DNA of 64,000 bases from Roseateles_B sp041906185 (GCA_041906185.1 JAYRJQ010000007.1:168977-232976); one strand, 5' to 3'. Shown: positions 29,732 through 39,620, counted from the stretch's first letter. Notes: generated by a model not told the origin, from the letters alone. Program-made: numbers and translations.

Positions 29732-30766
29732 ATGAAGGGCTTTCTGCAGAAGCTGGGCATCCCGACACCGGTGCTGATGGCCCCCATGGCCGGCGAGGCT
29801 GCGAGCGCGGCCCTCGTGGCCGCCGTCAGCGAGGCCGGCGGCCTCGGCCAGCTTGGCGCGGCCTACCTCAGCCCGGCGCGCATCCGGGCCGTGGTGGCCG
29901 ACATCCGCGCCCGCACCCAACGCCCCTTCGGCATCAACCTCTTCTGCCCGGTGCCCTGGCAGGCCGACGCCGGCCGCATCGAGGCCTACCGCCAGCGCCT
30001 GGCGCCGCATGCCCAGGCCCTGGGCGTGCCCGTGCCCGAGCTGCCGGCGGCCTGCGAGGAAGACTTCGCGGCGCAGCTCGCCGTGGTCCGCGAGCTGGCG
30101 CCGGCCGTGGTGAGCTTCGCCTTCGGTGACCCGGGACCGGCGCTCGTCCAGGCCCTGCGGGACGAGGGGCGCATCGTACTCGGCACCGCCACGCAGCGCA
30201 GCGAGGCACTGCAGTTGCAGGACAGCGGCGTGCATGCGGTCGTGGCCCAGGGCTGCGAAGCCGGCGGTCATCGTGGCGGCTTCCACGGCCGGCCCGAGGG
30301 CGCGCTGATCGGCACCATGGCGCTGGTGCCGCTGCTCGTCGACGCCCTGTATGTGCCCGTGATCGCGGCCGGCGGCATCTCCGACGCCCGCGGCATGGCC
30401 GCCGCCCGCGCCCTCGGGGCCACGGCCGCTGCGGTGGGCACGGCCTTCCTGCTGACCGAGGAATGCCCGCTGTCCACGGCCTATCGCGACGCCCTGCTCC
30501 AGGCCGGCGATGCCGACTCCACCCTGACGCGTGCCTTCTCGGGCCGCGAGGCGCGCGGGCTCGCCAATGCCTTCACCCGGGACCTGGCGGACGCCCCGCT
30601 GCCGGACTTCCCGATCCCCAATGCCCTCAGCCGCCCGCTGCGGCAGGCCGCGGCCGCGCAGGGCCAGGCCGATCGCCTGAGCCTGTGGGCCGGCCAGGCG
30701 CTGCCCCTGGCCCGCCCGAAGCCGGCCGCCCAGCTCGTGCGCGAGCTCGCCGCCGGCTGGGGCTGA
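29732..30766 (+). CDS. Nitronate monooxygenase family protein
   Basis: 344 residues; FMN-dependent TIM barrel that oxidises nitronates. Features: PVLMAPMAGEAASAALVAAVSEAGGLGQLG at the N-terminus (FMN site, residues ~13-42), INLFCPVP, the Q-G-C-E-A-G-G-H-R-G motif (VAQGCEAGGHRGGF) with the catalytic histidine, and IAAGGISDARGMAAARALGA plus VGTAFLLTEE for phosphate binding. It protects against propionate-3-nitronate-like toxins. It is in a run of plus-strand genes from 27389. Confidence 0.9.
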   Translation: MKGFLQKLGIPTPVLMAPMAGEAASAALVAAVSEAGGLGQLGAAYLSPARIRAVVADIRARTQRPFGINLFCPVPWQADAGRIEAYRQRLAPHAQALGVPVPELPAACEEDFAAQLAVVRELAPAVVSFAFGDPGPALVQALRDEGRIVLGTATQRSEALQLQDSGVHAVVAQGCEAGGHRGGFHGRPEGALIGTMALVPLLVDALYVPVIAAGGISDARGMAAARALGATAAAVGTAFLLTEECPLSTAYRDALLQAGDADSTLTRAFSGREARGLANAFTRDLADAPLPDFPIPNALSRPLRQAAAAQGQADRLSLWAGQALPLARPKPAAQLVRELAAGWG

Positions 30767-30790
30767 ACCTCCCGCAAGAGCCCGCCCTCC

Positions 30791-32443
30791 ATGGACTTCG
30801 ACACCATCATCGTCGGCGCCGGCACCGCCGGCTGCCTGCTGGCCAACCGCCTGAGCGCCGACCCCGGCAAGCGCGTGCTCCTGCTCGAGGCGGGCGGCAA
30901 GGATGATTACCACTGGATCCACATCCCCGTCGGCTACCTGTACTGCATCGGCAATCCGCGCACGGACTGGCTCTACCGCACCGAGCCCGAGCCCGGCCTC
31001 AACGGGCGGCAGCTGCGCTACCCGCGCGGCAAGGTGCTGGGCGGCAGCTCGAGCATCAACGGCATGATCTACATGCGCGGCCAATCGCGGGACTACGACC
31101 ACTGGGCCGCCGTGACAGGCGAGGATGCGTGGTCATGGGGTCAGGTCTTGCCTCTCTTTAAGCAGCATGAAGACCACTGGCGCCTCGACATCAAGGGCGC
31201 GGCCGACGAGGCCTTCCGCGCGCTGCACGGCCATCGTGGCGAATGGCGCGTCGAGAAGCAGCGCCTGCGCTGGGACATCCTCGATGCCTTCGCGGCCGCG
31301 GCCGAGCAGGCCGGCATTCCGCGCACGGACGACTTCAACGGCGGCAGCAACGAAGGCGTGGGCTACTTCGAGGTCAACCAGCGCGGCGGCCTGCGCTGGA
31401 ACGCCGCCAAGGCCTTCCTGCGCCCGACTTGCCTGGGCCGCCCCAACTTCGAGCTCTGGACGGGCGCCACGGTCCAGCGCCTTCAGCTGCACCGCGACGA
31501 CGCCGGCGCGCTGCGCTGCACGGGCGCCGAGGTCCGCACGCCGCATGGGATGGAGCACGTCCGCCTCGCGCCGGGCGGGGAGCTGGTGCTGGCCGCCGGC
31601 GCCATCGGCTCGCCGCAGATCCTGCAGTGCTCGGGGCTCGGGCCGGCGGCGCTGCTGCAGTCGCAGGGCATTGGCGTGCACGCGGACCTCCCCGGCGTCG
31701 GCCAGAACCTGCAGGACCACCTGCAGATCCGCGCGGTCTACGCTGTCGACGGCACCCGCACGCTCAACACGCAGGCCTCGACGTGGTGGGGCAAGCTGGG
31801 CATCGGCCTGCAGTACCTGACGTCGCGCAGCGGCCCCATGAGCATGGCGCCCTCGCAGCTCGGTGCCTTCACCCGCTCCTCGCCCCGCCAGCGCTGGCCG
31901 GACCTGGAGTACCACGTGCAGCCGCTGTCACTGGACGCGTTCGGCGAGCCGCTGCACCGCTTCAACGCCTTCACGGCCAGCGTCTGCCACCTGAACCCGA
32001 CGAGCCGCGGCCATGTCAGCATCCGCAGCGCCGATCCGGACCAGCCGCCCGCCATCGCGCCCCACTACCTCAGCACCGAGGAGGACCGCCGCATCGCGGC
32101 CCAGGGCCTGCGCCTCACACGCCGCATCGTGGCCCAGCCGGCGCTTGCGCCCTTCCACCCGCGCGAGGTGAAGCCGGGCGTCGAGTTCGAGAGCGACGAC
32201 GAGCTCACGCGCCTGGCCGGGGACATCGCCACCACCATCTTCCATCCCGTGGGCACCTGCAAGATGGGCCGTGCCGAGGACCCGCTGGCCGTGACGGACC
32301 CGCAGGGCCGGGTGCGCGGCGTCGCCTGCCTGCGCGTGGCCGACGCGAGCCTCATGCCCACCATCACCAGCGGCAACACCAACTCGCCGACGCTGATGAT
32401 GGCCGAGCGCATCGCCAGCTGGATGGTGGAGTCCCGGCGCTGA
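30791..32443 (+). CDS. GMC-family oxidoreductase (choline dehydrogenase-like)
   Basis: 550 residues; FAD alcohol dehydrogenase or oxidase. The dinucleotide motif VGAGTAGCLLANRLS is at the N-terminus, followed by LLEAGG, the GMC signature 1 (PRGKVLGGSSSINGMIYMRG, about 78-97) and signature 2 region (GAIGSPQILQCSGLG). The C-terminus has HPVGTCKMG with the catalytic histidine and a late NTNSPTLMMAERIA. The alcohol substrate is unknown; it resembles the choline/PEG dehydrogenase branch. It follows the nitronate monooxygenase by 24 bases. Confidence 0.92.
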   Translation: MDFDTIIVGAGTAGCLLANRLSADPGKRVLLLEAGGKDDYHWIHIPVGYLYCIGNPRTDWLYRTEPEPGLNGRQLRYPRGKVLGGSSSINGMIYMRGQSRDYDHWAAVTGEDAWSWGQVLPLFKQHEDHWRLDIKGAADEAFRALHGHRGEWRVEKQRLRWDILDAFAAAAEQAGIPRTDDFNGGSNEGVGYFEVNQRGGLRWNAAKAFLRPTCLGRPNFELWTGATVQRLQLHRDDAGALRCTGAEVRTPHGMEHVRLAPGGELVLAAGAIGSPQILQCSGLGPAALLQSQGIGVHADLPGVGQNLQDHLQIRAVYAVDGTRTLNTQASTWWGKLGIGLQYLTSRSGPMSMAPSQLGAFTRSSPRQRWPDLEYHVQPLSLDAFGEPLHRFNAFTASVCHLNPTSRGHVSIRSADPDQPPAIAPHYLSTEEDRRIAAQGLRLTRRIVAQPALAPFHPREVKPGVEFESDDELTRLAGDIATTIFHPVGTCKMGRAEDPLAVTDPQGRVRGVACLRVADASLMPTITSGNTNSPTLMMAERIASWMVESRR

Positions 32444-32464
32444 CGCTCGCGCCACCATGAAGAA

Positions 32465-32484
32465 GGGCCCGCCGAGGCGGGCCC
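32465..32484 (-). terminator. Hairpin between the GMC gene and pepA
   Basis: A perfect eight-pair stem (32465-32472 with 32477-32484) and four-base loop lies between two convergent genes. On the minus strand a U-rich TTCTTC follows; on the plus strand there is no T run. It is a modest terminator for the aminopeptidase gene. Confidence 0.5.
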
Positions 32485-32509
32485 GATGTCAGGCAATGCG
32501 CCGGGGCGC

Positions 32510-33886
32510 TCAGCCGCCGAAGCGCTCTTCCAGATAGGCCAGCAGCGTGCGGATGCCCTGGGCCTCGCCACCTTCCGGGCGGCCGGGCAGCGAGCGGGCA
32601 TTCGAGCCGTAGATGTCGAGGTGCAGCCAGTCCTGCAGCGGCTCCACGAAGTACTCGAGGAACAGTGCCGCGTTGATCGCGCCGGCCATGGGGTTCGGGC
32701 CGGTGTTGACGATGTCGCCCAACGTGGACTGGATGCCCTGCTGGTACGGCGCCCACAGCGGCATGTGCCACACGGGGTCGTCGATCTTCAGGCCCAGGTC
32801 GACCAGCTCGCGCGCGGTGTCCATGTGCTTGGCGAAGAGCGCCGGCAGCTGCGGGCCCAGGGCCACGCGGGCCGCACCGGTCAGCGTGGCCAGGTCGATG
32901 ATCAGCTCGGGCTTGCCTTCGCTGGCGTAGGCCAGGGCGTCGGAGAGGATCACGCGGCCCTCGGCATCGGTGTTGCCGATCTCGATCTGGATGCCCTTGC
33001 GGGTCTTGATGATGTCGCCCGGGCGGTAGGCATTGCCGGCCACCGCGTTCTCCACGGCGGGGATCAACAGCTGCAGGCGCACCGGCAGCTTCAGCGTCAT
33101 GATCAGGCCGGCCAGGGCGATGGCATTGGCGGCGCCGCCCATGTCCTTCTTCATCTGGCGCATGCCCTCGGCGGTCTTGAGGTCCAGGCCGCCGGTGTCG
33201 AAGCAGACGCCCTTGCCCACGAGGCTGATCAGCGGGTCCTTCGCCTTGCCCCAGTTCAGTTCGATCAGGCGCGGCGCGCGCGTGCTGGCGCGGCCCACGG
33301 CGTGGACGGCAGGGAAGCCCTTCTTCAGCAGCTCGTCACCGACGATCTGCTTGAACTTGGCGCCGTGCTGCTTGGCCAGCACCTGCGCGGCGGCGGCCAG
33401 CTCGGCCGGGCCCATGTGCTCGGCGGGGGTGTTGATCAGGTCGCGGGCGGCGCACATGGCCGCGGCCACGGCCAGGCCGCGCTCGGCCTCGATGCCGGGC
33501 TTCAGCAGCAGCGTGGCGCTGGCGCGGGGGCGGGCCTTGTAGACATCGAAGTGGTAGCTGCCCAGCTCCCAGGACAGCGCCGCCTGCTCGGGCGGCACGG
33601 CCAGGCCTTCATCGGCCAGCGCATACGTGCCTTCCGGCAGCGCCATGGGCAGGGCCGACAGCACCCAGGGCGAGGCCACGCTGGCGACGCCGGCGAGCAC
33701 CTTCTCGATCTTGCCGTCGGCGCCGGGCACCAGGGCGTGGCTGTCTGGCTTGGCCGTGAAGCCGATGGCGGCCAGCCAGTTCTGCGTGGCCTTGGGCAGC
33801 TTGGACTTCAGGGCCTGGAAGCTTGCCGCATCGAGCACGACGATGGGCGTGGCGCGCGACAGGGCGCTCTTGAGTTGCACGGTCAT
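32510..33886 (-). CDS. pepA: Leucyl aminopeptidase (M17)
   Basis: 458 residues from the ATG at 33886 (an in-frame ATG at 33922 is an alternative). Two-metal cytosolic exopeptidase. The M17 signature NTDAEGRVIL is intact, and metal ligands fall in LVGKGVCFDTGGLDLK and the KKDMGGAA segment. The N-terminal domain is shorter than in E. coli PepA (503 aa), as in many beta-proteobacterial members. The symbol is by family; the exact paralogue cannot be told. Confidence 0.9.
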   Translation of the reverse strand: MTVQLKSALSRATPIVVLDAASFQALKSKLPKATQNWLAAIGFTAKPDSHALVPGADGKIEKVLAGVASVASPWVLSALPMALPEGTYALADEGLAVPPEQAALSWELGSYHFDVYKARPRASATLLLKPGIEAERGLAVAAAMCAARDLINTPAEHMGPAELAAAAQVLAKQHGAKFKQIVGDELLKKGFPAVHAVGRASTRAPRLIELNWGKAKDPLISLVGKGVCFDTGGLDLKTAEGMRQMKKDMGGAANAIALAGLIMTLKLPVRLQLLIPAVENAVAGNAYRPGDIIKTRKGIQIEIGNTDAEGRVILSDALAYASEGKPELIIDLATLTGAARVALGPQLPALFAKHMDTARELVDLGLKIDDPVWHMPLWAPYQQGIQSTLGDIVNTGPNPMAGAINAALFLEYFVEPLQDWLHLDIYGSNARSLPGRPEGGEAQGIRTLLAYLEERFGG

Positions 33887-33959
33887 GGGAAGGCCTGTGA
33901 TGGTTGATGCCCCGATTGTCACTCCCGCAGGCGCGGCGTGACGAGGGTCAGGGCTTGCC

Positions 33960-34325
33960 TCAGCAGCTGTGCTGCAGGCGGGACAGCAGGGCCTGGGCGT
34001 CCGGGCCGGCCGCCGCCGCCGTGGCGTCCGGGGCCAGGACGGTCTCCAGCAGGCGCTGGGCGGTGCCCAGCTGCGGCGTGACCGGGCCGCAGAAGCGCAG
34101 CTGCTCGCCCACGCCCACGACCAGTGTCGGGAAGGTCTCGACGTCGAGGTCGCCCACCAGCTCGGCGTCGTCCTCGATGTCCACCCAGATGAAGCGCACG
34201 CCGGGGTGCTGCTCGCGCAGCTCGGCGAAGGTCTCGCGGTAGCTGTCGCACAGGCGACACCAGGCCGCGCACAGGCAGGCGACCAGGGTGGGCGGGGGGC
34301 GACGTTGAGCGAGAGCGGAGGACAT
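33960..34325 (-). CDS. Thioredoxin-like protein
   Basis: 121 residues from ATG 34325. The thioredoxin fold is clear: a strand LVACLCAAWCRLC with the redox motif WCRLC, FIWVDIEDDAEL, and the cis-proline region VETFPTLVV. The CxxC pair (C-R-L-C) differs from the classical CGPC, so its redox potential may differ. There is no signal peptide, so it is cytosolic. It follows pepA on the same strand's upstream side (74 bases). Confidence 0.83.
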   Translation of the reverse strand: MSSALAQRRPPPTLVACLCAAWCRLCDSYRETFAELREQHPGVRFIWVDIEDDAELVGDLDVETFPTLVVGVGEQLRFCGPVTPQLGTAQRLLETVLAPDATAAAAGPDAQALLSRLQHSC

Positions 34326-34565
34326 GGCGGGCAAGCTTAGCGACAAAGCAGGGGACAGCCGGAAGGGACAGCCCTCACGTTGTAGTCGCACGACGCAGGC
34401 GGCGCCACTCCCGGGGCGGGGAGCTGGCGCCCGGCCCCGGGCGTGGCTCGGTGCAAAGCCCGTGTAAAAAAAGTTGGCCGGCGCTGTCAACCGCCCGTTC
34501 TTCCCCCGCGTTGTGCCCCTCAAGACCCGCCTGAAAGGGTCCTAGCAGAGGAAAGGCATCTCGCC

Positions 34566-34727
34566 ATGATGAAGTCGCAATACCGCACTGAAGCCCAGAC
34601 CCGTCGCCTGCCCATGACCGAATGGAACACCGACAAGGGCCGCAAGCACGAAGCCTTCGAGACCGCCAGCCTGGGCACCGACCGCCGCAGCCTGGCCCGC
34701 GCTCAGCGCTTCGACCGCAAGCGCTGA
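34566..34727 (+). CDS. Small basic conserved-looking protein (53 aa)
   Basis: 53 residues (MMKSQYRTEAQTRRLPMTEWN..., ending ARAQRFDRKR) with high Arg/Lys content and no signal peptide or cysteine. A purine-rich ribosome-binding site (AGAGGAAAGG, about 34543-34552) precedes the start. Arrangement and composition resemble small stress or nucleoid-linked proteins, but no family is recognised. About 240 bases upstream, up to the thioredoxin-like gene, are gene-free; they contain a GACCC-N8-GGGTC inverted repeat near 34527-34543. Confidence 0.65.
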   Translation: MMKSQYRTEAQTRRLPMTEWNTDKGRKHEAFETASLGTDRRSLARAQRFDRKR

Positions 34728-34788
34728 TCCGCCCCCGGGGCCTCACCGCCCCACCCCGCCAGAGCGCCCACGAGGCGCTCTTCGTCTT

Positions 34789-37182
34789 TCAGAACCGGAA
34801 TTCCGCCTCGTCGGGCGGCTCCCCCGGCCCGCCGCTCGTCTCGTCCAGGGCCTCGGGCAAGGGCGCCAGCAGGCCGTCCAGGTCCGCCGCGCTGAACTTC
34901 AGCAGCTCGGTCGCCCCGTCCACCCCCATCACGCCCTCCGCCAGCGCCTTCTTGCGCGCCTGCAAGGCAAGGATGCGCTCCTCGATGCTTCCCTGGACCA
35001 GCAGCTGGTGGACGAACACCGGCTTGTCCTGCCCGATGCGGTGCGCCCGCGCGCTGGCCTGCGCCTGCACCGCCGGGTTCCACCAGGGATCGAGGTGGAT
35101 GACCGTGTCGGCGGCCGTCAGATTCAGACCGACCCCACCGGCTTTCAGGCTCAACAGCATGAGTGGGCACTCACCTGCCTGAAACCGGGCCACACGGGCG
35201 CCGCGCTGGCTCTCGGGCGTTTCCCCGCTCAGGCGTAGCGCCGGCAGGCCCAGCTCGCGCAGCAGGCCGTCCACCAGGTCCAGCATCCGGGCGAACTGCG
35301 AGAACACCAGCACCCGGCGACCTTGCCGCAGCAGGTCGGGCAGGTGTTCGCGCAGCCAGGCCAGCTTCACGCCCTCGCCCAGGTTCGGCGGGATCTCCTC
35401 GATGAGCCGCGGGTCGCAGCACAGCTGGCGCAGCCGCAGCATGGCGTCCAGCACCGAGATCAGCCCGCCCTCCAGCCCCTGGCGCGCCAGGATGCGCCGC
35501 ACCATATGGTCGGCCGCCACCCGCACGCTTTCGTAGAGCTGGCGCTGCGGCATCGGCAACGTGAGGCGCACCTGCAGCTCGGTCAGCGGCGGCAGCTCGG
35601 GGGCGACCTCGTCCTTGAGCCGGCGCAGCAGGAAGGGCCGCACCCGCGCCGCCAGCCAGCGCGCCCGGCGCCCATCCCCGCCCTCCTCGATCGGCTTGCG
35701 CCAGTGACGCGCGAAGCTGCGGGCGTCGCCCAGATAGCCCGGCATCAGGAAATCGACATGGGCCCACAGCTCGCCCAGGTGGTTCTCGAGCGGCGTGCCG
35801 CTGAGCACCAGGCGCTGGCGCGAGGGCAGGCGCCGCAGCGCGCGCGCGGTGCGGGAGGCGGCGTTCTTCACCGCCTGGCCTTCGTCCAGCACGAGCCAGT
35901 CCCACTCGCGGCCGGACAGCACGCGCAAGTCCCGCCAGACCAGCCCATAGCTGCACAGCAGCAGGTCGCAGTCGGGCAAGACCTGGCCCCGCGGCGCACC
36001 ATGCCAGGTGGCCACGTGCAGGCCGGGCGTGACGCGGGCCGCCTCCTGCGCCCAGTTGAAGAGCAGGCTCGTGGGCATCACCAGCAGCGCGCCACGTGCC
36101 AGGCGGCCGGCCTGCTTCTCGAGCCACAGGTGCGCCAGGGTCTGGGCGGTCTTGCCCAGGCCCATGTCGTCCGCCAGGATGCCGCCCAGGCCCTGCTGGC
36201 CCAGGTACTGCAGCCAGCCGACGCCCTGCCGCTGGTAGTCCCGCAGCGTCAGGCCCAGGCCCTCGGGCTGCGGAGGAACGACCGGCCGGCCGGCCGCATG
36301 CAGCCGCGCGACCAGCGCCTCCAGCACGTCCCGGCCATGGAACTGCCAGCGCCCGCGTTCCTCCTCGAACAGCGCCAGCTGCTGCGCCTGCCAGCGGCTC
36401 AGCCGCAGCGCCCCGCCGCCCTCCAGCTGGCGTGGCGTGACCAGGCTCAGCAGGTGGCGCATCAGCTGCTTGAGCGGCGCGGCCGGGGTGTGGAAGCGGC
36501 GCCCGCCGGGTGCGCGCAGAAAGATCACCTCGTCGTCCTCGATCGCCTCGAGCGCCACGGCATCCAGCCAGCGCTTGTCGCGGCGCAGCAGGTTGGCCAT
36601 CAGCGGGGCCAGGTCCAGGCGCTCGCCCTGGACCTCCAGACCGAGGCTCAGCAGCCAGGAGCCGCGCTGGCGCGGGGCGGCGAGGCGGGGCACGGCGCGG
36701 GGCTCGCCCCCGTCGCTCCCGTCCTCCTCGGCCAGGCCCAGATGCCAGGCGCTGACGGGCTGCGGCTCGTGGCGGAAGCCCGGCAGGCGCTCCACCACCC
36801 AGCCCTCGGCCGCCAGGCGGGGCAGCACGTCGGTGACGAAATCGCCGAAGTCCTCCTCCAGCAGCAGCGTCCAGGCCCGGCCGGGCGACGGCGGCGAGGC
36901 CTGCCGCCATTGCAGGTGATCGGCCCGCAGCGGCTGGGCGCCCAGCGCCAGCAGCCGCTGGATCCAGGGGCCATGCGGGCCGGCATCACCCTCGGGCGGA
37001 CAGGGCCACGGCGCCCCGCCGGCGTCGTCCACGAGGAAGAGCTGCATCAGGCTCAGCGGCGCCCCGCGCGGCCCCAGGCGCCCATGCCGCCGCACACCCA
37101 GCAGCCCGTCGCCGCGGTCGAGCGTCAGCAGTCGCAGCAGCGGGCGGGGAGGGGTCGGGACGGGGAGCGCAGACGCGGGCAT
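34789..37182 (-). CDS. SNF2-family DEAD/DEAH-box helicase-like ATPase
   Basis: About 797 residues from ATG 37182, chosen because a GACAAT -10-like box lies just upstream and overlaps the alternative ATG at 37191. An N-terminal SNF2-type domain (~1-330) is followed by the two RecA lobes: motif I LADDMGLGKTAQTL, DEAH-like box LDEGQAVKN, SGTPLENHLGELW, and in lobe 2 VLVFSQFARMLD and motif VI RAHRIGQDKPVFVHQLL. It should move on duplex DNA using ATP; many such bacterial proteins act with RNA polymerase or in repair. It is divergent from the gene at 37253. Confidence 0.9.
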   Translation of the reverse strand: MPASALPVPTPPRPLLRLLTLDRGDGLLGVRRHGRLGPRGAPLSLMQLFLVDDAGGAPWPCPPEGDAGPHGPWIQRLLALGAQPLRADHLQWRQASPPSPGRAWTLLLEEDFGDFVTDVLPRLAAEGWVVERLPGFRHEPQPVSAWHLGLAEEDGSDGGEPRAVPRLAAPRQRGSWLLSLGLEVQGERLDLAPLMANLLRRDKRWLDAVALEAIEDDEVIFLRAPGGRRFHTPAAPLKQLMRHLLSLVTPRQLEGGGALRLSRWQAQQLALFEEERGRWQFHGRDVLEALVARLHAAGRPVVPPQPEGLGLTLRDYQRQGVGWLQYLGQQGLGGILADDMGLGKTAQTLAHLWLEKQAGRLARGALLVMPTSLLFNWAQEAARVTPGLHVATWHGAPRGQVLPDCDLLLCSYGLVWRDLRVLSGREWDWLVLDEGQAVKNAASRTARALRRLPSRQRLVLSGTPLENHLGELWAHVDFLMPGYLGDARSFARHWRKPIEEGGDGRRARWLAARVRPFLLRRLKDEVAPELPPLTELQVRLTLPMPQRQLYESVRVAADHMVRRILARQGLEGGLISVLDAMLRLRQLCCDPRLIEEIPPNLGEGVKLAWLREHLPDLLRQGRRVLVFSQFARMLDLVDGLLRELGLPALRLSGETPESQRGARVARFQAGECPLMLLSLKAGGVGLNLTAADTVIHLDPWWNPAVQAQASARAHRIGQDKPVFVHQLLVQGSIEERILALQARKKALAEGVMGVDGATELLKFSAADLDGLLAPLPEALDETSGGPGEPPDEAEFRF

Positions 37183-37252
37183 GGCGGCCATTGTCGCCAG
37201 CGGCGGGCCTGGCTTTCGGAAGCGGCCGGCGCGAGGTGGCAGACTCCCGCCC

Positions 37253-38536
37253 ATGACCTCGATCTCGCGACACGCCCAGCTCGGCCGCCTGCTACGCCGC
37301 AGCCTCTGGCTGCTCCTGATGCTCGGCCTGGGCCTGCCGCTGCTGCTGGCGGCGCTGGCCCTGCAGGGCGAACCCAGCGTGCCGCCGCCGGCCGCGCTCG
37401 AGGGTGCCCAGCTGCAGCAGGCCAGCGAGATCCTGCGCCAGAACGATCCCCGCCAGCTGCCGCCCGGTGGCCTGCGCGTGGTGCAGCTCAGCGAGGCCCA
37501 GCTCCAGCTGCTGCTGGGGCGCCTGGTCGACCGCTATCACCACGCCCGCGCCACGGCCCAGCTCGCCCGGCACGAGGCCCTGCTCGAAATCAGCATCCCC
37601 GTGCGCGACGGCGGCGGCGGGCCCTGGCTCAACCTGCACGCGCGCCTGCAGGAAACCGGCAGCCTGCCCGTGCTGCGCCAGTTGCGCATCGGCCATCTGC
37701 CGCTGCCCACCTGGGCCTCCGACTGGCTGGTGCGGCGGCTGACCGAGCGCCTCGCCGCGCAGGCCGAGGCGCAGGTGGCGGGCGAGCTCATCCAGCACGT
37801 GGGCTTCGAGCCGGGCCGCCTGCAGATGAGCTACGAATGGAAGCCGGACTCGCTCCGGCGCGCCCTCAACGCCCGCTGGCCGGCGGCCGAGCAGGAGCGG
37901 CTGAAGCACTACAACGCGCTGCTGGTGGCCATCAGCGAGCCGCGGCCGCCGGGCGCGCCCGTGTCGGTGGCGGCGCTCCTGCCGCCCTTCTTTGCCGAGG
38001 CCCAGCGGCGCAGCGCGGCGGGCGAAGACCCGCGGCTGGAGAACCGCGCGGCCTTCATCATCCTGGCGCTGCAGGCGGCGGGCGAGCACGCCAGCCGCCT
38101 CCTGCCCGCGGCGCAAGGCTGGCCCCGGGCGCGGCCGATGCTCATCACCGCCAACGGGCGCGACGACTTCTCGCAGCACCTGCTGGTGTCGGTGGTGCTG
38201 GCCATCGAGGGCGGCGGCCCCATGGCGGATGCCATCGGCATCTACAAGGAAGTGGCCGACTCCCGCGGCGGCAGCGGCTTCAGCTTCAATGACCTCGCGG
38301 CCGACCAGGCCGGCGCGCGGATGGGGCTCTACGCCGAGCAGGACCCGCGGGGGCTGCAGCAGCGCCTGGCCGCGCACCCGCCGGAGGGCGCCTTCATGCC
38401 GCGCACGGACGACCTGCCCGAGTTCCTCTCGGCCGAGGCCTTGCAGCAGCAGTACGGCGGCCTGCAGGGCGAGGGCTACCGGCGCATGGCGGCGCTGATC
38501 CGCCAGCGGGTGGACGCCCTGCCGCTGTACCGCTGA
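37253..38536 (+). CDS. Membrane-anchored hypothetical protein (427 aa)
   Basis: 427 residues from ATG 37253. An N-terminal membrane helix (about 18-38, SLWLLLMLGLGLPLLLAALAL) anchors a large periplasmic part. It is mostly helical with a conserved-looking patch (NGRDDFSQHLLVSVVLAIEGGGPMADAIGIYKEVADSRGGSGFSFNDLAAD) near the end, which looks like a functional site and contains several acidic residues. No family I can name. It is divergently placed from the SNF2 gene and the EamA gene runs toward it. Confidence 0.7.
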   Translation: MTSISRHAQLGRLLRRSLWLLLMLGLGLPLLLAALALQGEPSVPPPAALEGAQLQQASEILRQNDPRQLPPGGLRVVQLSEAQLQLLLGRLVDRYHHARATAQLARHEALLEISIPVRDGGGGPWLNLHARLQETGSLPVLRQLRIGHLPLPTWASDWLVRRLTERLAAQAEAQVAGELIQHVGFEPGRLQMSYEWKPDSLRRALNARWPAAEQERLKHYNALLVAISEPRPPGAPVSVAALLPPFFAEAQRRSAAGEDPRLENRAAFIILALQAAGEHASRLLPAAQGWPRARPMLITANGRDDFSQHLLVSVVLAIEGGGPMADAIGIYKEVADSRGGSGFSFNDLAADQAGARMGLYAEQDPRGLQQRLAAHPPEGAFMPRTDDLPEFLSAEALQQQYGGLQGEGYRRMAALIRQRVDALPLYR

Positions 38537-38548
38537 AGGGCACGGCGC

Positions 38549-39481
38549 TCAGCGCTGCGGCCGCTGGCTCCAGAGCACGCCGCCGAGGATCAGGCCCATG
38601 CCCGCCAGCGTGGCGCCGTCCGGCACCTCGCCGAACATCGGCCAGGCCAGGGTGGCCGCCAGCACCGGCGTCAGCGCGCCGACCGTGGCCGCGCGCTGCG
38701 CGCCCAGGCGCTGGATGGCGAAGGCATAGCTGAGCGTCGAGAGCAGGCCCACGCCCAGCCCCTGGATGCTGCCGTGCAGCGCCCAGGCCCGCGCGGGCAG
38801 CGCCATCAGGCCCACCGGCGGATGCATCGCCAGCCAGGGCAGCAGCATCGCCAGGGACACCACGGAGATCAGCGCCGCCGCCTCGATGGGGCTCAGGCCG
38901 GAGTGGCGCAGCGCCAGGGTGTAGTTGGCCCACATCAGGCTGCCCAGCAGGAAGAGGCCGTAGCCCTGGGCCAGCTGCCCCTCGCCGTGATGGAAGGCCA
39001 GCAGCGTCACCACGCCGCTGACCACCGTCAGCAGGGCGGGCCAGCGGCTCAGGGCGGCGCGGCCTTGCGTGAAGGCGGCGATCAGCGCGACGAAGAGCGG
39101 GATGGTGCCGGGAATCAGCGTGGCGCCGTCCGCCACCGGGGCATGGCGCATGCCGGCGCCGGCAATGAGGAAGTACGGCAGGCCGGCGCCCGCGACGATG
39201 CTCATCCACTGCAGCATCGGCAGCGCGGCAAAGCGCCGCCAGCGCAGGACCACCACCGGCAGGAAGATCAGGCCGGCGGGCAGGAAGCGCACCAGGGCCA
39301 GCTCGGAGGGCGCCAGCGCCGCCCGCGCCCCCGCGCGCAGCGAGACGAAGAAGCTGGCCCAGATCAAGAGGGTGAAGGCCAGGGCGGCCCAGCCGGCCCA
39401 GGGAACGGCCACAGGGGCGCGGGACGGGGCGATCGACGGCAGGCCGGCGGCCTGGAGCGTGGAGGGAGCGATGCTGGACAC
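38549..39481 (-). CDS. EamA/DMT-family transporter
   Basis: 310 residues with ten predicted membrane segments in two EamA repeats (e.g. WASFFVSLRAGARAALAPSELALVRFLPAGLIFLPVV; AATVGALTPVLAATLAWPMFGEVPDGATLAGMGLILGGVL). Such proteins export amino acids or other metabolites. It is divergent from an Lrp/AsnC regulator with a shared 139-base gap, which suggests the regulator controls it in response to an amino acid. Confidence 0.88.
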   Translation of the reverse strand: MSSIAPSTLQAAGLPSIAPSRAPVAVPWAGWAALAFTLLIWASFFVSLRAGARAALAPSELALVRFLPAGLIFLPVVVLRWRRFAALPMLQWMSIVAGAGLPYFLIAGAGMRHAPVADGATLIPGTIPLFVALIAAFTQGRAALSRWPALLTVVSGVVTLLAFHHGEGQLAQGYGLFLLGSLMWANYTLALRHSGLSPIEAAALISVVSLAMLLPWLAMHPPVGLMALPARAWALHGSIQGLGVGLLSTLSYAFAIQRLGAQRAATVGALTPVLAATLAWPMFGEVPDGATLAGMGLILGGVLWSQRPQR

Positions 39482-39620
39482 GGGAAGTACTGCGGGTTAC
39501 TACTGAATGGCGCAGATTTTCGAGGGGATGCGGGGCGATAATTGCTCACAATCGCTTTTCATTCCCTTTTGCAAAGCCGATATTCGCCAACAAACAAGGC
39601 ATCAACGCGCTTTTCCACCC
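39482..39620. promoter_or_regulatory. Divergent promoter region of the exporter and Lrp genes
   Basis: A 139-base gap between the two start codons, AT-richer in its second half (about 39540-39610). It should hold both promoters and any Lrp site. I could not pick out convincing -35/-10 pairs by eye. Confidence 0.4.
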